Origin: Caproiciproducens sp. MSJ-32
Lineage (GTDB): Bacteria > Bacillota > Clostridia > Clostridiales > Clostridiaceae
Reading direction: 5' to 3'
Length of the DNA: 53,733 nt
Assembly (NCBI RefSeq): GCF_018918055.1
Contig: NZ_JAHLPS010000037.1
Location: 1-53,733 of the forward strand
Positions 1-7,249 of this stretch are shown one piece after another. Position numbers and translations under genes: made by a program. The notes beneath the pieces are model-generated. The model saw only the letters and a program-made list of their open reading frames with translations. It did not search any database and had not been told where the DNA came from. The first letter of the stretch is position 1. Each line of letters opens with the position of its first letter.

Positions 1-95
1 CTTGAAACTCCATATTTTCTTGCTAAGTCACTATAGTTTGGTTTCATATTTAAGCACCTCAAAATGTTCAGTTCTGCCTTTATTGTTTCTATCAT
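1..95 (-). CDS. Partial transposase, probably IS21-family IstA, N-terminus only
   Basis: An ATG at 95 behind an AAGGAGGTAA ribosome binding site (101-110) opens a frame that runs off the left edge after 31 codons. The peptide contains KPNYSDLARKYGVS, which reads like the first helix-turn-helix of an IS21-type transposase that binds the element ends. The DNA upstream of it has a 24-base-spaced imperfect repeat, as IS21-family termini do, which supports the call. The family assignment is from memory of the motif and not from a search. A DNA-binding regulator with a similar helix is the main alternative. Confidence 0.5.
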   Translation of the reverse strand, partial: MIETIKAELNILRCLNMKPNYSDLARKYGVS

Positions 96-190
96 GCTAA
101 TTACCTCCTTACGTCGGAGATAATTATACTATTTCATTTGCAATTCTGTTAAGTTTTATATTTGTAATCTTGTTAATTTTTATTTTAGCA
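96..190 (-). mobile_element. Putative left terminus of an IS21-like insertion sequence
   Basis: Between the partial transposase and position 190 the plus strand has two imperfect copies of a roughly 20-base motif, at 136-155 and 160-179, starting ATTTGCAATTCTG and ATTTGTAATCTTG. Multiple terminal repeats of this kind are typical of IS21 ends. Read on the minus strand the proposed end begins TGCTAAAATA at 190. A TATAAT box lies just upstream of the transposase ribosome binding site. The exact end and any target duplication cannot be verified because the other end is outside the window. Confidence 0.4.
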
Positions 191-289
191 TTAATATTCA
201 AATTGATTATTTAATTCTTCAAATAGTTCTTTAACTACTTTTTTAAAAGACAAAGAGCATTTTACATTATCATCATTGTGTCCTTTCAT
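191..289 (-). CDS. 32-residue ORF of unknown function next to the IS end
   Basis: An ATG at 289 preceded by GAAAGGATATT opens a 32-codon frame ending at a TAA (191-193) that directly abuts the proposed insertion-sequence end. The peptide starts MKGHNDDNVKC and ends in an acidic-amphipathic stretch, VVKELFEELNNQFEY. No family is recognised. It lies downstream of the flagellin terminator. It may be a genuine small protein or the remaining N-terminus of a gene cut by the insertion. The ribosome binding site is decent, but the length gives little coding evidence. Confidence 0.35.
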   Translation of the reverse strand: MKGHNDDNVKCSLSFKKVVKELFEELNNQFEY

Positions 290-345
290 AATATCCTTTC
301 CTTTCTTTATTTTTATCTTATACAATTAATTAAAATAACAATAGA

Positions 346-377
346 AAAGGGACTTCACAATATGTGAAATCCCCTTT
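346..377 (-). terminator. Intrinsic terminator of the flagellin gene
   Basis: An interrupted inverted repeat pairs AAAGGGACTTCACA (346-359) with TGTGAAATCCCCTTT (363-377). On the minus strand it directly follows the flagellin stop codon and is succeeded by a T-rich stretch. It separates flagellin from the short ORF and the insertion sequence beyond. Confidence 0.75.
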
Positions 378-387
378 AAAATTTCAA

Positions 388-1503
388 TTATCTTAATAAT
401 TGAAGAACACCTTGTGGTTGTTGGTTAGCTTGTGCAAGCATTGCTTGAGCAGCTTGGCTTAGGATATTGTTCTTTGAGAATGTCATCATTTCCTTAGCCA
501 TGTCTACGTCTCTAATTCTTGATTCTGCCGCTGTTAGGTTTTCCGCTGATGTTCCAAGGTTTGCAATTGTATGCTCTAACCTGTTTTGGAATGCACCAAG
601 CTTTGCTCTTTCAGTTGAAACTTTTTCTATAGCATTGTTTATTGTTGTTACTGCTAATTCAGCATTTGCAGCTGTTGAAACATCTATTGTAGTTAATCCA
701 TTAAAAGCATCTGCCCTCATATCTGAAATGTCAATAGTAATATTTTGTCCTTGATTTGCACCTATCATAACTTTAATAGAATTTCCTGAAGCTACTTTAA
801 AAGTGTTATCTGTACTTATGCCTGATTTTAATCCTTCATTTATTGTTACAGTAACTCCTAGTTCTGCAAAGTTTACATCTACTGTTTCCATTGAACCTTC
901 AGATGGAGGTGTTACCTTAATTGTCCTTGACTTTTTTAATGTATCACTGCTTAGTGTTAATTCATTATTTTCAGCATTAAATTCTAAAGTATAGTCATCT
1001 GCAGCACTTGCTCCATTTGAAGAAATTTTTGAAATACCAGCAGATGGTCCTATTCCTGATTCTACATTAGTAACACTTGAAGCTAAGTCTCCATTTAATA
1101 GTTTTTTATTATTAAATTCAGTTGTATTTCCTATTCTTGTTATTTCTGATGTTAATTGATCTATTTCCTTCTTTATCGCTTGTCTATCTACATCTACATT
1201 AGTATCACTAGCAGCTTGAACTGAAAGTTCTCTCATTCTTTGAAGTATTGCATGTGTTTCATTTAATGCACCTTCTGCTGTTTGGATAAGTGATATAGCA
1301 TCTTGTGCATTTCTTCCTGCTTGCTCTAAACCTCTTATTTGACCTCTCATCTTTTCTGAGATTGCAAGTCCTGCTGCGTCATCTCCAGCTCTGTTGATTC
1401 TTAGACCTGATGATAACTTTTCCATTGACTTTCCAGCATTTACAGTGTTAAGACCCAACTGACGATGTGCGTTCATCGCATTAAGATTGTGATTAATTAT
1501 CAT
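388..1503 (-). CDS. fliC: Flagellin
   Basis: This 371-residue protein is the filament subunit. The N-terminal D0/D1 region (about 1-140) carries the canonical NHNLNAMNAHRQL and SSGLRINRAGDDAAGLAISE motifs. The C-terminal D1/D0 region (about 285-371) ends AMLAQANQQPQGVLQLLR. The central 140 residues are the variable surface domain. It is secreted by the flagellar export apparatus with FliS as its likely chaperone, encoded upstream. The gene stands alone between its own terminator and a 343-base leader and promoter region. ATG at 1503 follows AAGGAGGA at 1511-1518. Regulation by sigma-D and by CsrA is strongly suggested by the leader. Known also as hag or fliC. Confidence 0.97.
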   Translation of the reverse strand: MIINHNLNAMNAHRQLGLNTVNAGKSMEKLSSGLRINRAGDDAAGLAISEKMRGQIRGLEQAGRNAQDAISLIQTAEGALNETHAILQRMRELSVQAASDTNVDVDRQAIKKEIDQLTSEITRIGNTTEFNNKKLLNGDLASSVTNVESGIGPSAGISKISSNGASAADDYTLEFNAENNELTLSSDTLKKSRTIKVTPPSEGSMETVDVNFAELGVTVTINEGLKSGISTDNTFKVASGNSIKVMIGANQGQNITIDISDMRADAFNGLTTIDVSTAANAELAVTTINNAIEKVSTERAKLGAFQNRLEHTIANLGTSAENLTAAESRIRDVDMAKEMMTFSKNNILSQAAQAMLAQANQQPQGVLQLLR

Positions 1504-1531
1504 TTTTTATTCCTCCTTGAATTTAATTTTA

Positions 1532-1543
1532 GACATCCTTGTC
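1532..1543 (-). promoter_or_regulatory. CsrA-binding hairpin in the flagellin leader
   Basis: The flagellin leader RNA contains UGGACAAGGAUGUCUA, which folds into a six-base-pair stem with AGGA exposed in the tetraloop. It embeds ACAAGGAUGU, essentially the high-affinity CsrA consensus RUACARGGAUGU known from in vitro selection. The ribosome binding site at 1511-1518 gives a second GGA about 15 bases downstream, the two-site arrangement known for Bacillus hag. csrA and its antagonist fliW lie in the adjacent operon, so translational repression of flagellin by CsrA is the likely role. Confidence 0.8.
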
Positions 1544-1665
1544 CATTTTTATAATTAAGCTATAATTAATAAGGATATTGTATATCTTAATTAATTATAA
1601 GCTTATTAGCTAAGAATAAGTTAATAAGTTAGATTACTAGTAATTTTTTATTAACTATATTATTA

Positions 1666-1691
1666 TTATCGTAATCATTTTTTAAACTTTA
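1666..1691 (-). promoter_or_regulatory. Putative sigma-D (sigma-28) promoter, proximal copy
   Basis: On the minus strand TAAA (1688-1691) and TACGATAA (1666-1673) are separated by 14 bases, close to the sigma-D pattern TAAA-N14-16-GCCGATAA. It would give a flagellin leader of about 150 bases. It lies within the downstream copy of a duplicated block. Confidence 0.6.
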
Positions 1692-1801
1692 TAGTTATTT
1701 TTAAATTTTTTTTATATTTTTAAATTTATTTAACCTTTAATAATTTAATATTAGTTAATAAATAAGATGATTACTAGTAATTTTTATTAACCATATTATT
1801 A

Positions 1802-1827
1802 TTATCGTAATCATTTTTTAAACTTTA
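1802..1827 (-). promoter_or_regulatory. Putative sigma-D (sigma-28) promoter, distal copy
   Basis: TAAA (1824-1827) and TACGATAA (1802-1809) with a 14-base spacer are identical to the proximal copy 136 bases away. If both are used, flagellin has two tandem transcription starts. Confidence 0.5.
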
Positions 1828-1846
1828 TAGTTATTTTTAATTTATT

Positions 1847-2170
1847 TTATATTTTTTTATTAAAAAAACTATTTACATTTTTATTTTTTTCATACATATT
1901 ATTTGCTTTTCTTCTATTGTAAAGACTTTGTAATTCATTTCTCACACTTTTTTGCTCTTCTTTAATAACTTCTTCAAGTTCTTTATCTAATTTCATTATT
2001 CCTTTATTAATATACATTTCTTTTACTAAGGCTTTATCAAAATCACTCTCAACTATTTTTTTTATTATATATTCTCTTTTATTCATTAAATTTTCTACAT
2101 CCAAACCATTTTTTAAATTTAATATTATGGCCCTTGTAATATTTTTATAATTATTAAAAATTTCTTCCAT
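1847..2170 (-). CDS. Small charged FliT-like protein downstream of fliD
   Basis: This 107-residue protein is rich in Lys, Glu and Asn and predicted to be almost entirely helical with no membrane segment or cysteines. It begins 10 bases after the fliD stop codon, so it is the last gene of the flagellar late operon. In many Firmicutes the small ORF beside fliD and fliS is FliT, the export chaperone of the cap protein. Size, helicity and position fit that role, but I see no diagnostic motif. The assignment is by context; it could also be an unrelated clostridial flagellar accessory protein. Confidence 0.45.
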   Translation of the reverse strand: MEEIFNNYKNITRAIILNLKNGLDVENLMNKREYIIKKIVESDFDKALVKEMYINKGIMKLDKELEEVIKEEQKSVRNELQSLYNRRKANNMYEKNKNVNSFFNKKI

Positions 2171-2180
2171 AAATCACCTT

Positions 2181-4352
2181 TTAACCTAAACCTAAACTTT
2201 GTGATAGATAAGTCATTTGACTATTATACTTATTCATTATATTCTCTAAACTTGCATATTTAATATATAAAGCTTGTTCCTTACTACTATATAAGCTCTC
2301 CATATCTTTAATTTTTCTTTGATATTCTTCAATAGTCTTAGTTAAAGTGTTATTATGTGCTGTTGATGTACCTTCAATCCCAGCTTTTTTTGCAAGAAGA
2401 GAACTTGTAGATATTGTTTCATTATATAAAATATCTTTTAGTCTATACATAATACCTGTTTGAGAATATTTTTCTCTATCACTCAATCCAACTGACGTCG
2501 GCTTAGTCTTAGCAAATAAGTTTTTAACATCTTCCATCTTGTTTTCTAAAGCCTCTGTCAATTTTTTCTCGTCTATTGAATAGGTTCCATTTTTAGTTCC
2601 ACTGTAATCTAAAACTGCAGTTATTCCAATATCTTCTAGTCTTAACCCTGTACCATTAACAATTGTTCTCATTGATTCTTTTAAACTATTATTTATTCTC
2701 ATTAAATCTGAATCTCTATATAATTGTCCTTGTTCAACCTTAGCATCCCAAAGTTCTACTTCCTTTTCTGAAAGTTCTTTTCTTTGCTCCTTAGTTAATG
2801 GTTGATAGTCCCTAGCTCTCTTTTCTGTCACTAATTTATTTAGTTTTTCTACTAATTTATTATAGTCGTTTATGAAATTAACAATTTTATCAAAAGTATC
2901 TTTTACATCAACTTTTCCTGTAACTTGAATTCCCTCAGCAGGTATTTCACCATTAAAAGTAAAAGTTACACCATCTTTGGTAAAAGTATTTGTAGGGCCA
3001 GTATGTACGTAATAGCCACCTTTAGCATCTCTTACAATTATATTTGCATCCTGGCCTGTCGTTGAATTTATTACACTTTCATCTATTACTTGATTATAAG
3101 CTTGCATCTCTATTTGATATTTATTTCCAGCATTTTTAGATGTAAAAGTTATATTATCTCCATCTATTATTACTGAAATAGCAATGCCTTGATTTGATAA
3201 AAGTTTATTAACATTCTCTACATAAGAATTTATTTCTTCACTTGTTGGATTTTTTTCTAATTGCGGAATTGATACTATATTCCCATTAATATATATTTTC
3301 TTGCCCTTAACAGCATCTAGCTTTACGGTAGTTTCTGCAAAATCTGCATCCTCACCATTCTCCAAAATAACTTCTTTAGAATTTTCTTCCGAACCTATTA
3401 AAATACTTTTACCATTATTCAAAGCTCCTAATTCTTCACTTATAAACGTAATATTATCATTTTTAATTTCTACTTTTACGTCAGAAAGCTTTTCATTTAG
3501 AAATTTCTCTAACTCACTAGCATCATCATCTACCATACCATTAATTGCTTCTTTCGAAATATCATTAATAGTTACAGTACTATCACCTATTTTAATTACT
3601 AGTTTTTTCTTCTCAGGATTATCTTCATCAGCTTCTATTGCATTTATTAAATCATTAACCTTGATTCCTGTAGCCCTCGCTGCAACAGCATCTTTACCAA
3701 GTTTTTCTTTTTCTTTTTCTATTTCAGAAAATAAAGCAATTGAATCTTTTGATAAATCTGTTTCTATTACAAAACTACTGCTTGATCCTAAAACAGTTGA
3801 TTCAAATATAAGGCCTGACTTATTTTCTCCACCACCTGTAATAGGATCATAAGTTCCTGCAAAATCACTATATCTAACAGTAATATTTATTCCTGCTGTT
3901 TTTAATTGACTATTAAGATTTTTCGCCTTATCTTTTAAAGTATCGCCTTTTAAGGTAAATTCCTGTCCGTTAATTCTAATTTTATCATCTATGATTACAT
4001 CTTCAGTCAAAACTGCTTTTGCTGCAGTTCCAATATTACCTGAGATAGTATAATTACTAAGAGTTGCTTCAGAACTTCCTTTTACTGTTAAAACTGCAGT
4101 ATTAGATGATTCATATCTAACAGCTTGATAATTACTACTTAAAAGTAAGCTACTATTATTAGCAATGTCAAAGTATTTATTATAAAAATCCTTTGCTTCA
4201 TTCATAATATCTCTATATAATTTCTGTTTAATTTCAAGAATATCCTTTTTTTGCTCTTGAACATCTATTTTTGCCCTATAGGCTTGCATTGTTTCTTTTA
4301 TAACAGCATCTATATCTAATCCTGTAGCAAGGCCTGTTATTCTTATTGCCAT
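2181..4352 (-). CDS. fliD: Flagellar hook-associated protein 2, filament cap
   Basis: FliD caps the growing filament and folds exported flagellin. The start IRITGLATGLDIDAVI is the classic FliD N-terminal signature (roughly residues 1-105). The C-terminal FliD domain occupies about 470-700, with helical coiled-coil segments such as KTIEEYQRKIKDMESLY near the end. At 723 residues it is longer than many homologues; the excess lies in the central Asp/Glu-rich region that forms the exposed, variable domains. It follows fliS by 25 bases and precedes the FliT-like gene by 10, so all three are probably cotranscribed. Confidence 0.95.
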   Translation of the reverse strand: MAIRITGLATGLDIDAVIKETMQAYRAKIDVQEQKKDILEIKQKLYRDIMNEAKDFYNKYFDIANNSSLLLSSNYQAVRYESSNTAVLTVKGSSEATLSNYTISGNIGTAAKAVLTEDVIIDDKIRINGQEFTLKGDTLKDKAKNLNSQLKTAGINITVRYSDFAGTYDPITGGGENKSGLIFESTVLGSSSSFVIETDLSKDSIALFSEIEKEKEKLGKDAVAARATGIKVNDLINAIEADEDNPEKKKLVIKIGDSTVTINDISKEAINGMVDDDASELEKFLNEKLSDVKVEIKNDNITFISEELGALNNGKSILIGSEENSKEVILENGEDADFAETTVKLDAVKGKKIYINGNIVSIPQLEKNPTSEEINSYVENVNKLLSNQGIAISVIIDGDNITFTSKNAGNKYQIEMQAYNQVIDESVINSTTGQDANIIVRDAKGGYYVHTGPTNTFTKDGVTFTFNGEIPAEGIQVTGKVDVKDTFDKIVNFINDYNKLVEKLNKLVTEKRARDYQPLTKEQRKELSEKEVELWDAKVEQGQLYRDSDLMRINNSLKESMRTIVNGTGLRLEDIGITAVLDYSGTKNGTYSIDEKKLTEALENKMEDVKNLFAKTKPTSVGLSDREKYSQTGIMYRLKDILYNETISTSSLLAKKAGIEGTSTAHNNTLTKTIEEYQRKIKDMESLYSSKEQALYIKYASLENIMNKYNSQMTYLSQSLGLG

Positions 4353-4377
4353 AACTTCCCTCCTTATCTTTTAATTA

Positions 4378-4764
4378 TTATCTTCTCATTCTCTTTGATC
4401 TTTCATAAGCTTCATGCCAGGTATTTCTCACATCTTCTATAACAGGCATAAGCTCGTCCATCATTTTTAGATCCTTCTTTAAATTTATTTCAAATAATCT
4501 ATTTTTTATAAAGTCATAAACACTATAGAGCTGTTTTGCCCATTCTCCAGCACTTGTATCTAAAGTTATCATTAGTTCTGTAAAAATATCCTGCACCTTA
4601 ACTAGATTTTTATGACTTTCTATAATATTTTTTTCTTCCAATGCTTGTTTAGCCATTTTGGAAAATCTCACTGCACCATCTAGCAGCATTAAGAGTAATT
4701 GTTCCTTGGAAGCAAAATTTACACTATTATTTTTATAAGCATTTAGTGCATTACTACCGTACAT
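4378..4764 (-). CDS. fliS: Flagellin export chaperone FliS
   Basis: FliS binds the C-terminal segment of flagellin in the cytoplasm and delivers it to export. The 128-residue length is standard. The N-terminus NALNAYKNNSVNFASKEQLL and LLLMLLDGAVRFSKMAKQAL match the family, followed by the helical bundle with FTELMITLDTSAGEWAKQL. In Bacillus, FliS also interacts with FliW and FlgM circuits. It lies between orf99 and fliD with 13- and 25-base gaps. Confidence 0.93.
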   Translation of the reverse strand: MYGSNALNAYKNNSVNFASKEQLLLMLLDGAVRFSKMAKQALEEKNIIESHKNLVKVQDIFTELMITLDTSAGEWAKQLYSVYDFIKNRLFEINLKKDLKMMDELMPVIEDVRNTWHEAYERSKRMRR

Positions 4765-4777
4765 TCTTTCTTTCCTC

Positions 4778-5077
4778 CTACTTTTTAGTATCTATAAAAG
4801 TACCGTATTCTATAGATTTTAAATCTTTTTCTGCCTCTAAAATTATCTCGCCTTCTTTTTCTTTGCTAGCCTTAATTATAATTTTATTTTTCCCTTTTTT
4901 TAACTTATCTTTCTCTTCTTTAACATATTCATTAAAGCTTTTTCCCTTATTTTTTTCACTATCTTTATAAATCTTGATTTTTGCCTTCCTATGAACCTTA
5001 TTATCCTTTGTTTTTTCATATAGCTCTCTTCTAATATCAGTATCAATTTTATTAAGAAAAAGATTCATGGCATTCAC
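4778..5077 (-). CDS. Lys-rich hypothetical protein in the flagellar operon
   Basis: This 99-residue protein is very basic, with a long Lys/Glu stretch in its middle (for example KEEKDKLKKGKNKIIIKASK). It has no Cys, no Trp, no signal peptide and no membrane helix. The ATG at 5077 has AGGTG upstream, and the gene starts 5 bases after the flaG stop, so translation is probably coupled to flaG; 13 bases separate it from fliS. I do not recognise a family. Position alone suggests a minor structural or assembly role in the filament. It may be a lineage-specific gene. Confidence 0.6.
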   Translation of the reverse strand: MNAMNLFLNKIDTDIRRELYEKTKDNKVHRKAKIKIYKDSEKNKGKSFNEYVKEEKDKLKKGKNKIIIKASKEKEGEIILEAEKDLKSIEYGTFIDTKK

Positions 5078-5082
5078 CTACT

Positions 5083-5430
5083 TTAAGCTTTTTTATCTAC
5101 TATTATTCCAGCCATTTCACACATTTTAGCTACTAGGTCTAGTATTTTCTCCGGTGGATATTCCATTATAACTTCTTTTGTATCGCCATTAACTACTTTT
5201 ACCATAATATCACCTAATTTTTTATGGACTGAATATTCCACAAAAGTATTTTCCACCTTTAATAAATCATTTAACTTATTTATTGCTTTATCTAAATCCT
5301 CTTTCTTAAAATCTTTATCTCTATTAATATCCTTTGCTACATCCCTGTTTTCTGAAGACTGATTTACTTCAGCTACTTTTGCTAGATTTAGGTTGACTTG
5401 TCCTCCTTGACTTTTAACCATTATATCCAT
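5083..5430 (-). CDS. flaG: FlaG family flagellar protein
   Basis: This 115-residue protein has the FlaG layout: a low-complexity charged N-terminal half and a conserved C-terminal half with FVEYSVHKKLGDIMVKVVNGDTKEVI followed by PPEKILDLVAKMCEM. FlaG proteins influence filament length, though the molecular mechanism is not settled. It sits between csrA and orf99, in front of fliS-fliD, the usual order in Firmicutes. Start ATG at 5430 follows a GGGGGTG ribosome binding site. Confidence 0.88.
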   Translation of the reverse strand: MDIMVKSQGGQVNLNLAKVAEVNQSSENRDVAKDINRDKDFKKEDLDKAINKLNDLLKVENTFVEYSVHKKLGDIMVKVVNGDTKEVIMEYPPEKILDLVAKMCEMAGIIVDKKA

Positions 5431-5446
5431 TTTCGCACCCCCTTAA

Positions 5447-5474
5447 TTACAATTCATAATTTACAATTCATAAT
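5447..5474. repeat. Tandem 14-base repeat
   Basis: TTACAATTCATAAT occurs twice in immediate succession (5447-5460 and 5461-5474) in the csrA-flaG gap. Short AT-rich tandem repeats of this kind appear at other intergenic sites in this window. Confidence 0.85.
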
Positions 5475-5521
5475 GAATAATTAGGCTAAAACTCCTTCAA
5501 GGTCTCTAACTAAATCTTATA

Positions 5522-5746
5522 TTATTTTTTTCCTAGCTTTTTAAGCACATCTATATTAAGTTTCATTTTCACTGCTTCTTTGTTTTCATGTTCTACTTCT
5601 TCATATAATTCTTTTCTCAGGATGGTCATTTCTCTAGGTGCATTTATAGCTAATTTTACACTGCCTTCTTCTATTTTTGATATAGATATCTCTATATTGT
5701 CACCTATTAAAATAGACTCACCTTTCTTTCTAGTTATAACTAACAA
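5522..5746 (-). CDS. csrA: Carbon storage regulator CsrA
   Basis: CsrA is a dimeric RNA-binding protein that recognises GGA in hairpin loops and blocks ribosome binding. The 74-residue sequence has the family core [20 protein letters not shown] and [16 protein letters not shown]. The RNA-contacting residues Leu2 to Lys7 and Arg44 are present. The C-terminal extension, as in Bacillus, is where FliW acts. The start is TTG, preceded by GGGGTG. fliW lies 82 bases upstream, and the flagellin leader has a matching binding hairpin. Confidence 0.96.
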   Translation of the reverse strand: MLVITRKKGESILIGDNIEISISKIEEGSVKLAINAPREMTILRKELYEEVEHENKEAVKMKLNIDVLKKLGKK

Positions 5747-5828
5747 ACCAACACCCCGCTTTATTAATTCAAATTGATAGTTACCTATCTAATTTTTTAA
5801 TCATTTCTTTTTAAATTAGTAATAAATC

Positions 5829-6260
5829 CTAATTATTAAATACTTTTTCTCTTATATTATAATCTTCTTTATCTAGTATATATTGTTGCCCTTTTTTTGA
5901 ATTTATATTTATTACCAAAGGTGCTTTCAGGTTTGCTGTTATATTTTCTACTTTGCTATCTAATTTTACAATTGAATAAAGTAAAACATCTTTTTGATTT
6001 TGTATATTTAAGGCCTCAATTATTTCATTGCTTAATTTTATTTGATAATCTTTTTTAATTTCAAAAGGAGATATTATTATAAAGCCAAGTTCTGCATTTT
6101 CTATTGATTGCATTATTTTAAAAGGACTTTCTTCATCAACTTCCTTAATAATATATTTTTTAAGTTCATCAAAACCTGGTATTCCCTTTTCAAAATATAT
6201 AATTTCCTTTTCTTCATATATCATTTTTCCATGTACTGGTGATATTATTTCCATATTCAT
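5829..6260 (-). CDS. fliW: Flagellar assembly factor FliW
   Basis: FliW binds flagellin and CsrA in a partner-switching loop: when flagellin accumulates it sequesters FliW, freeing CsrA to repress flagellin translation. The 143-residue length and the motifs EIIYFEKGIPGFDELKKY and LGFIIISPFEIKKDY are typical. It begins 6 bases after the flgL stop and precedes csrA, the standard gene order in Firmicutes. Confidence 0.95.
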   Translation of the reverse strand: MNMEIISPVHGKMIYEEKEIIYFEKGIPGFDELKKYIIKEVDEESPFKIMQSIENAELGFIIISPFEIKKDYQIKLSNEIIEALNIQNQKDVLLYSIVKLDSKVENITANLKAPLVININSKKGQQYILDKEDYNIREKVFNN

Positions 6261-6266
6261 CTACTC

Positions 6267-7238
6267 CTATCTAAGGAAATCTAAAAGTGTTGGCTGAATT
6301 ATTCTTGCACTAACTTGTAATGAAGCCATATATACTGTTTGAGCAACTGTTGCTTCTATAGTTTTTTCTGCAAAATCTATATCTTCCGTTTGTGACAATA
6401 CATCTTTTAAATTTAAAATTTGATCTTCATTTTGCGTAGCTGCCGCTTCCATTCTATTTTGTTTTGAGCCAAGTTCAGCCATAACCTTTAATAGATTTGA
6501 TATTGCTGAATCCATTTGACCTAATAGACTTCCTGTTACTTCTGAAGAATCTTCTGAATCAAGTGAATTCGTAATGTCTGTTAATAAATTCATTACATTT
6601 ACTTTATTTGCTCCCTCACCAAATTCTAAAATTTCTGTTGAACTAACATTATACTTCATTGTTACACCTTGCGAAATTTCAACTATAAGACCTGAAGCAA
6701 GCATTTCCATTTCATTACTTGTAGATGGATCTGCTATTATGGTACCATCGGAAGAAGAATAATATAATTTATTATTTCCTGTTGTCCCATCAGCCTGTAC
6801 TGCCACTGGTTTACTATTAACCTTTGTTCCGCCAAAAATATATTTTCCGTCAAAATTAGTATTTAAAATTTGAGCTATTTCATTCACCTTTTCATTTATT
6901 TCATCCTTAATAGCTTTTTTTTCATCAGATCCATAAGCAGCATTACCTGCAGAAACCATAAGCTCCCTAATTCTTTGAAAACTTTTTTCTAATTGTTGAA
7001 GAGCCGTATCTGTTGTATCTAGCCAGTTAGTAGTATCCTTAATATTTTCATTATATTGAATAGCCGCCTTAATATCGCTATTTAATTGCATACTTCTCGC
7101 TACTTTATAAGGATTATCAGAAGGTCTGCTTATTTCCTTTCCAGATGAAAGCTGACCATTTATCCTTTTTAAATTATTTTGATTTCTATGTAAATCCCTT
7201 AAAAAGCTTTTAGCTAACATAGAATTTGTAACTCTCAC
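6267..7238 (-). CDS. flgL: Flagellar hook-associated protein 3
   Basis: FlgL is the second hook-filament junction protein, at the distal end of the hook. The 323-residue sequence has flagellin-like terminal helices: MRVTNSMLAKSFLRDL and INGQLSSGKEISRPSDNPYK at the N-terminus, and the C-terminal helix ending RIIQPTLLDFLR. The start is GTG at 7238, supported by AGGAGG seven bases upstream. flgK precedes it by 11 bases. Confidence 0.95.
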   Translation of the reverse strand: MRVTNSMLAKSFLRDLHRNQNNLKRINGQLSSGKEISRPSDNPYKVARSMQLNSDIKAAIQYNENIKDTTNWLDTTDTALQQLEKSFQRIRELMVSAGNAAYGSDEKKAIKDEINEKVNEIAQILNTNFDGKYIFGGTKVNSKPVAVQADGTTGNNKLYYSSSDGTIIADPSTSNEMEMLASGLIVEISQGVTMKYNVSSTEILEFGEGANKVNVMNLLTDITNSLDSEDSSEVTGSLLGQMDSAISNLLKVMAELGSKQNRMEAAATQNEDQILNLKDVLSQTEDIDFAEKTIEATVAQTVYMASLQVSARIIQPTLLDFLR

Positions 7239-7249
7239 TTAATTACCTC

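Larger units (their letters stand above)
1632..1846. repeat. Direct duplication of a promoter-bearing block
   Basis: About 80 bases starting GATTACTAGTAATTTTT occur twice, at about 1632-1712 and 1769-1846, offset by 136-137 bases and nearly identical apart from small indels and a few substitutions. Each copy contains the same sigma-D-like promoter. The distal copy abuts the 3' end of the FliT-like gene. The rest of the 343-base gap before flagellin is AT-rich with no further gene seen. Confidence 0.85.

Noticed and set aside
467-754. Open frame on the plus strand across flagellin
   Set aside because: It is the complement of the flagellin gene, with no ribosome binding site or family resemblance. 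Similar plus-strand shadows across fliD, fliY, cheA, parC and nifJ were dropped for the same reason.
1504-1846. CRISPR-like array in the duplicated flagellin leader
   Set aside because: Only two copies exist, they are about 80 bases long with a sequence-unrelated 55-base gap, and they carry promoters. A tandem duplication explains them.
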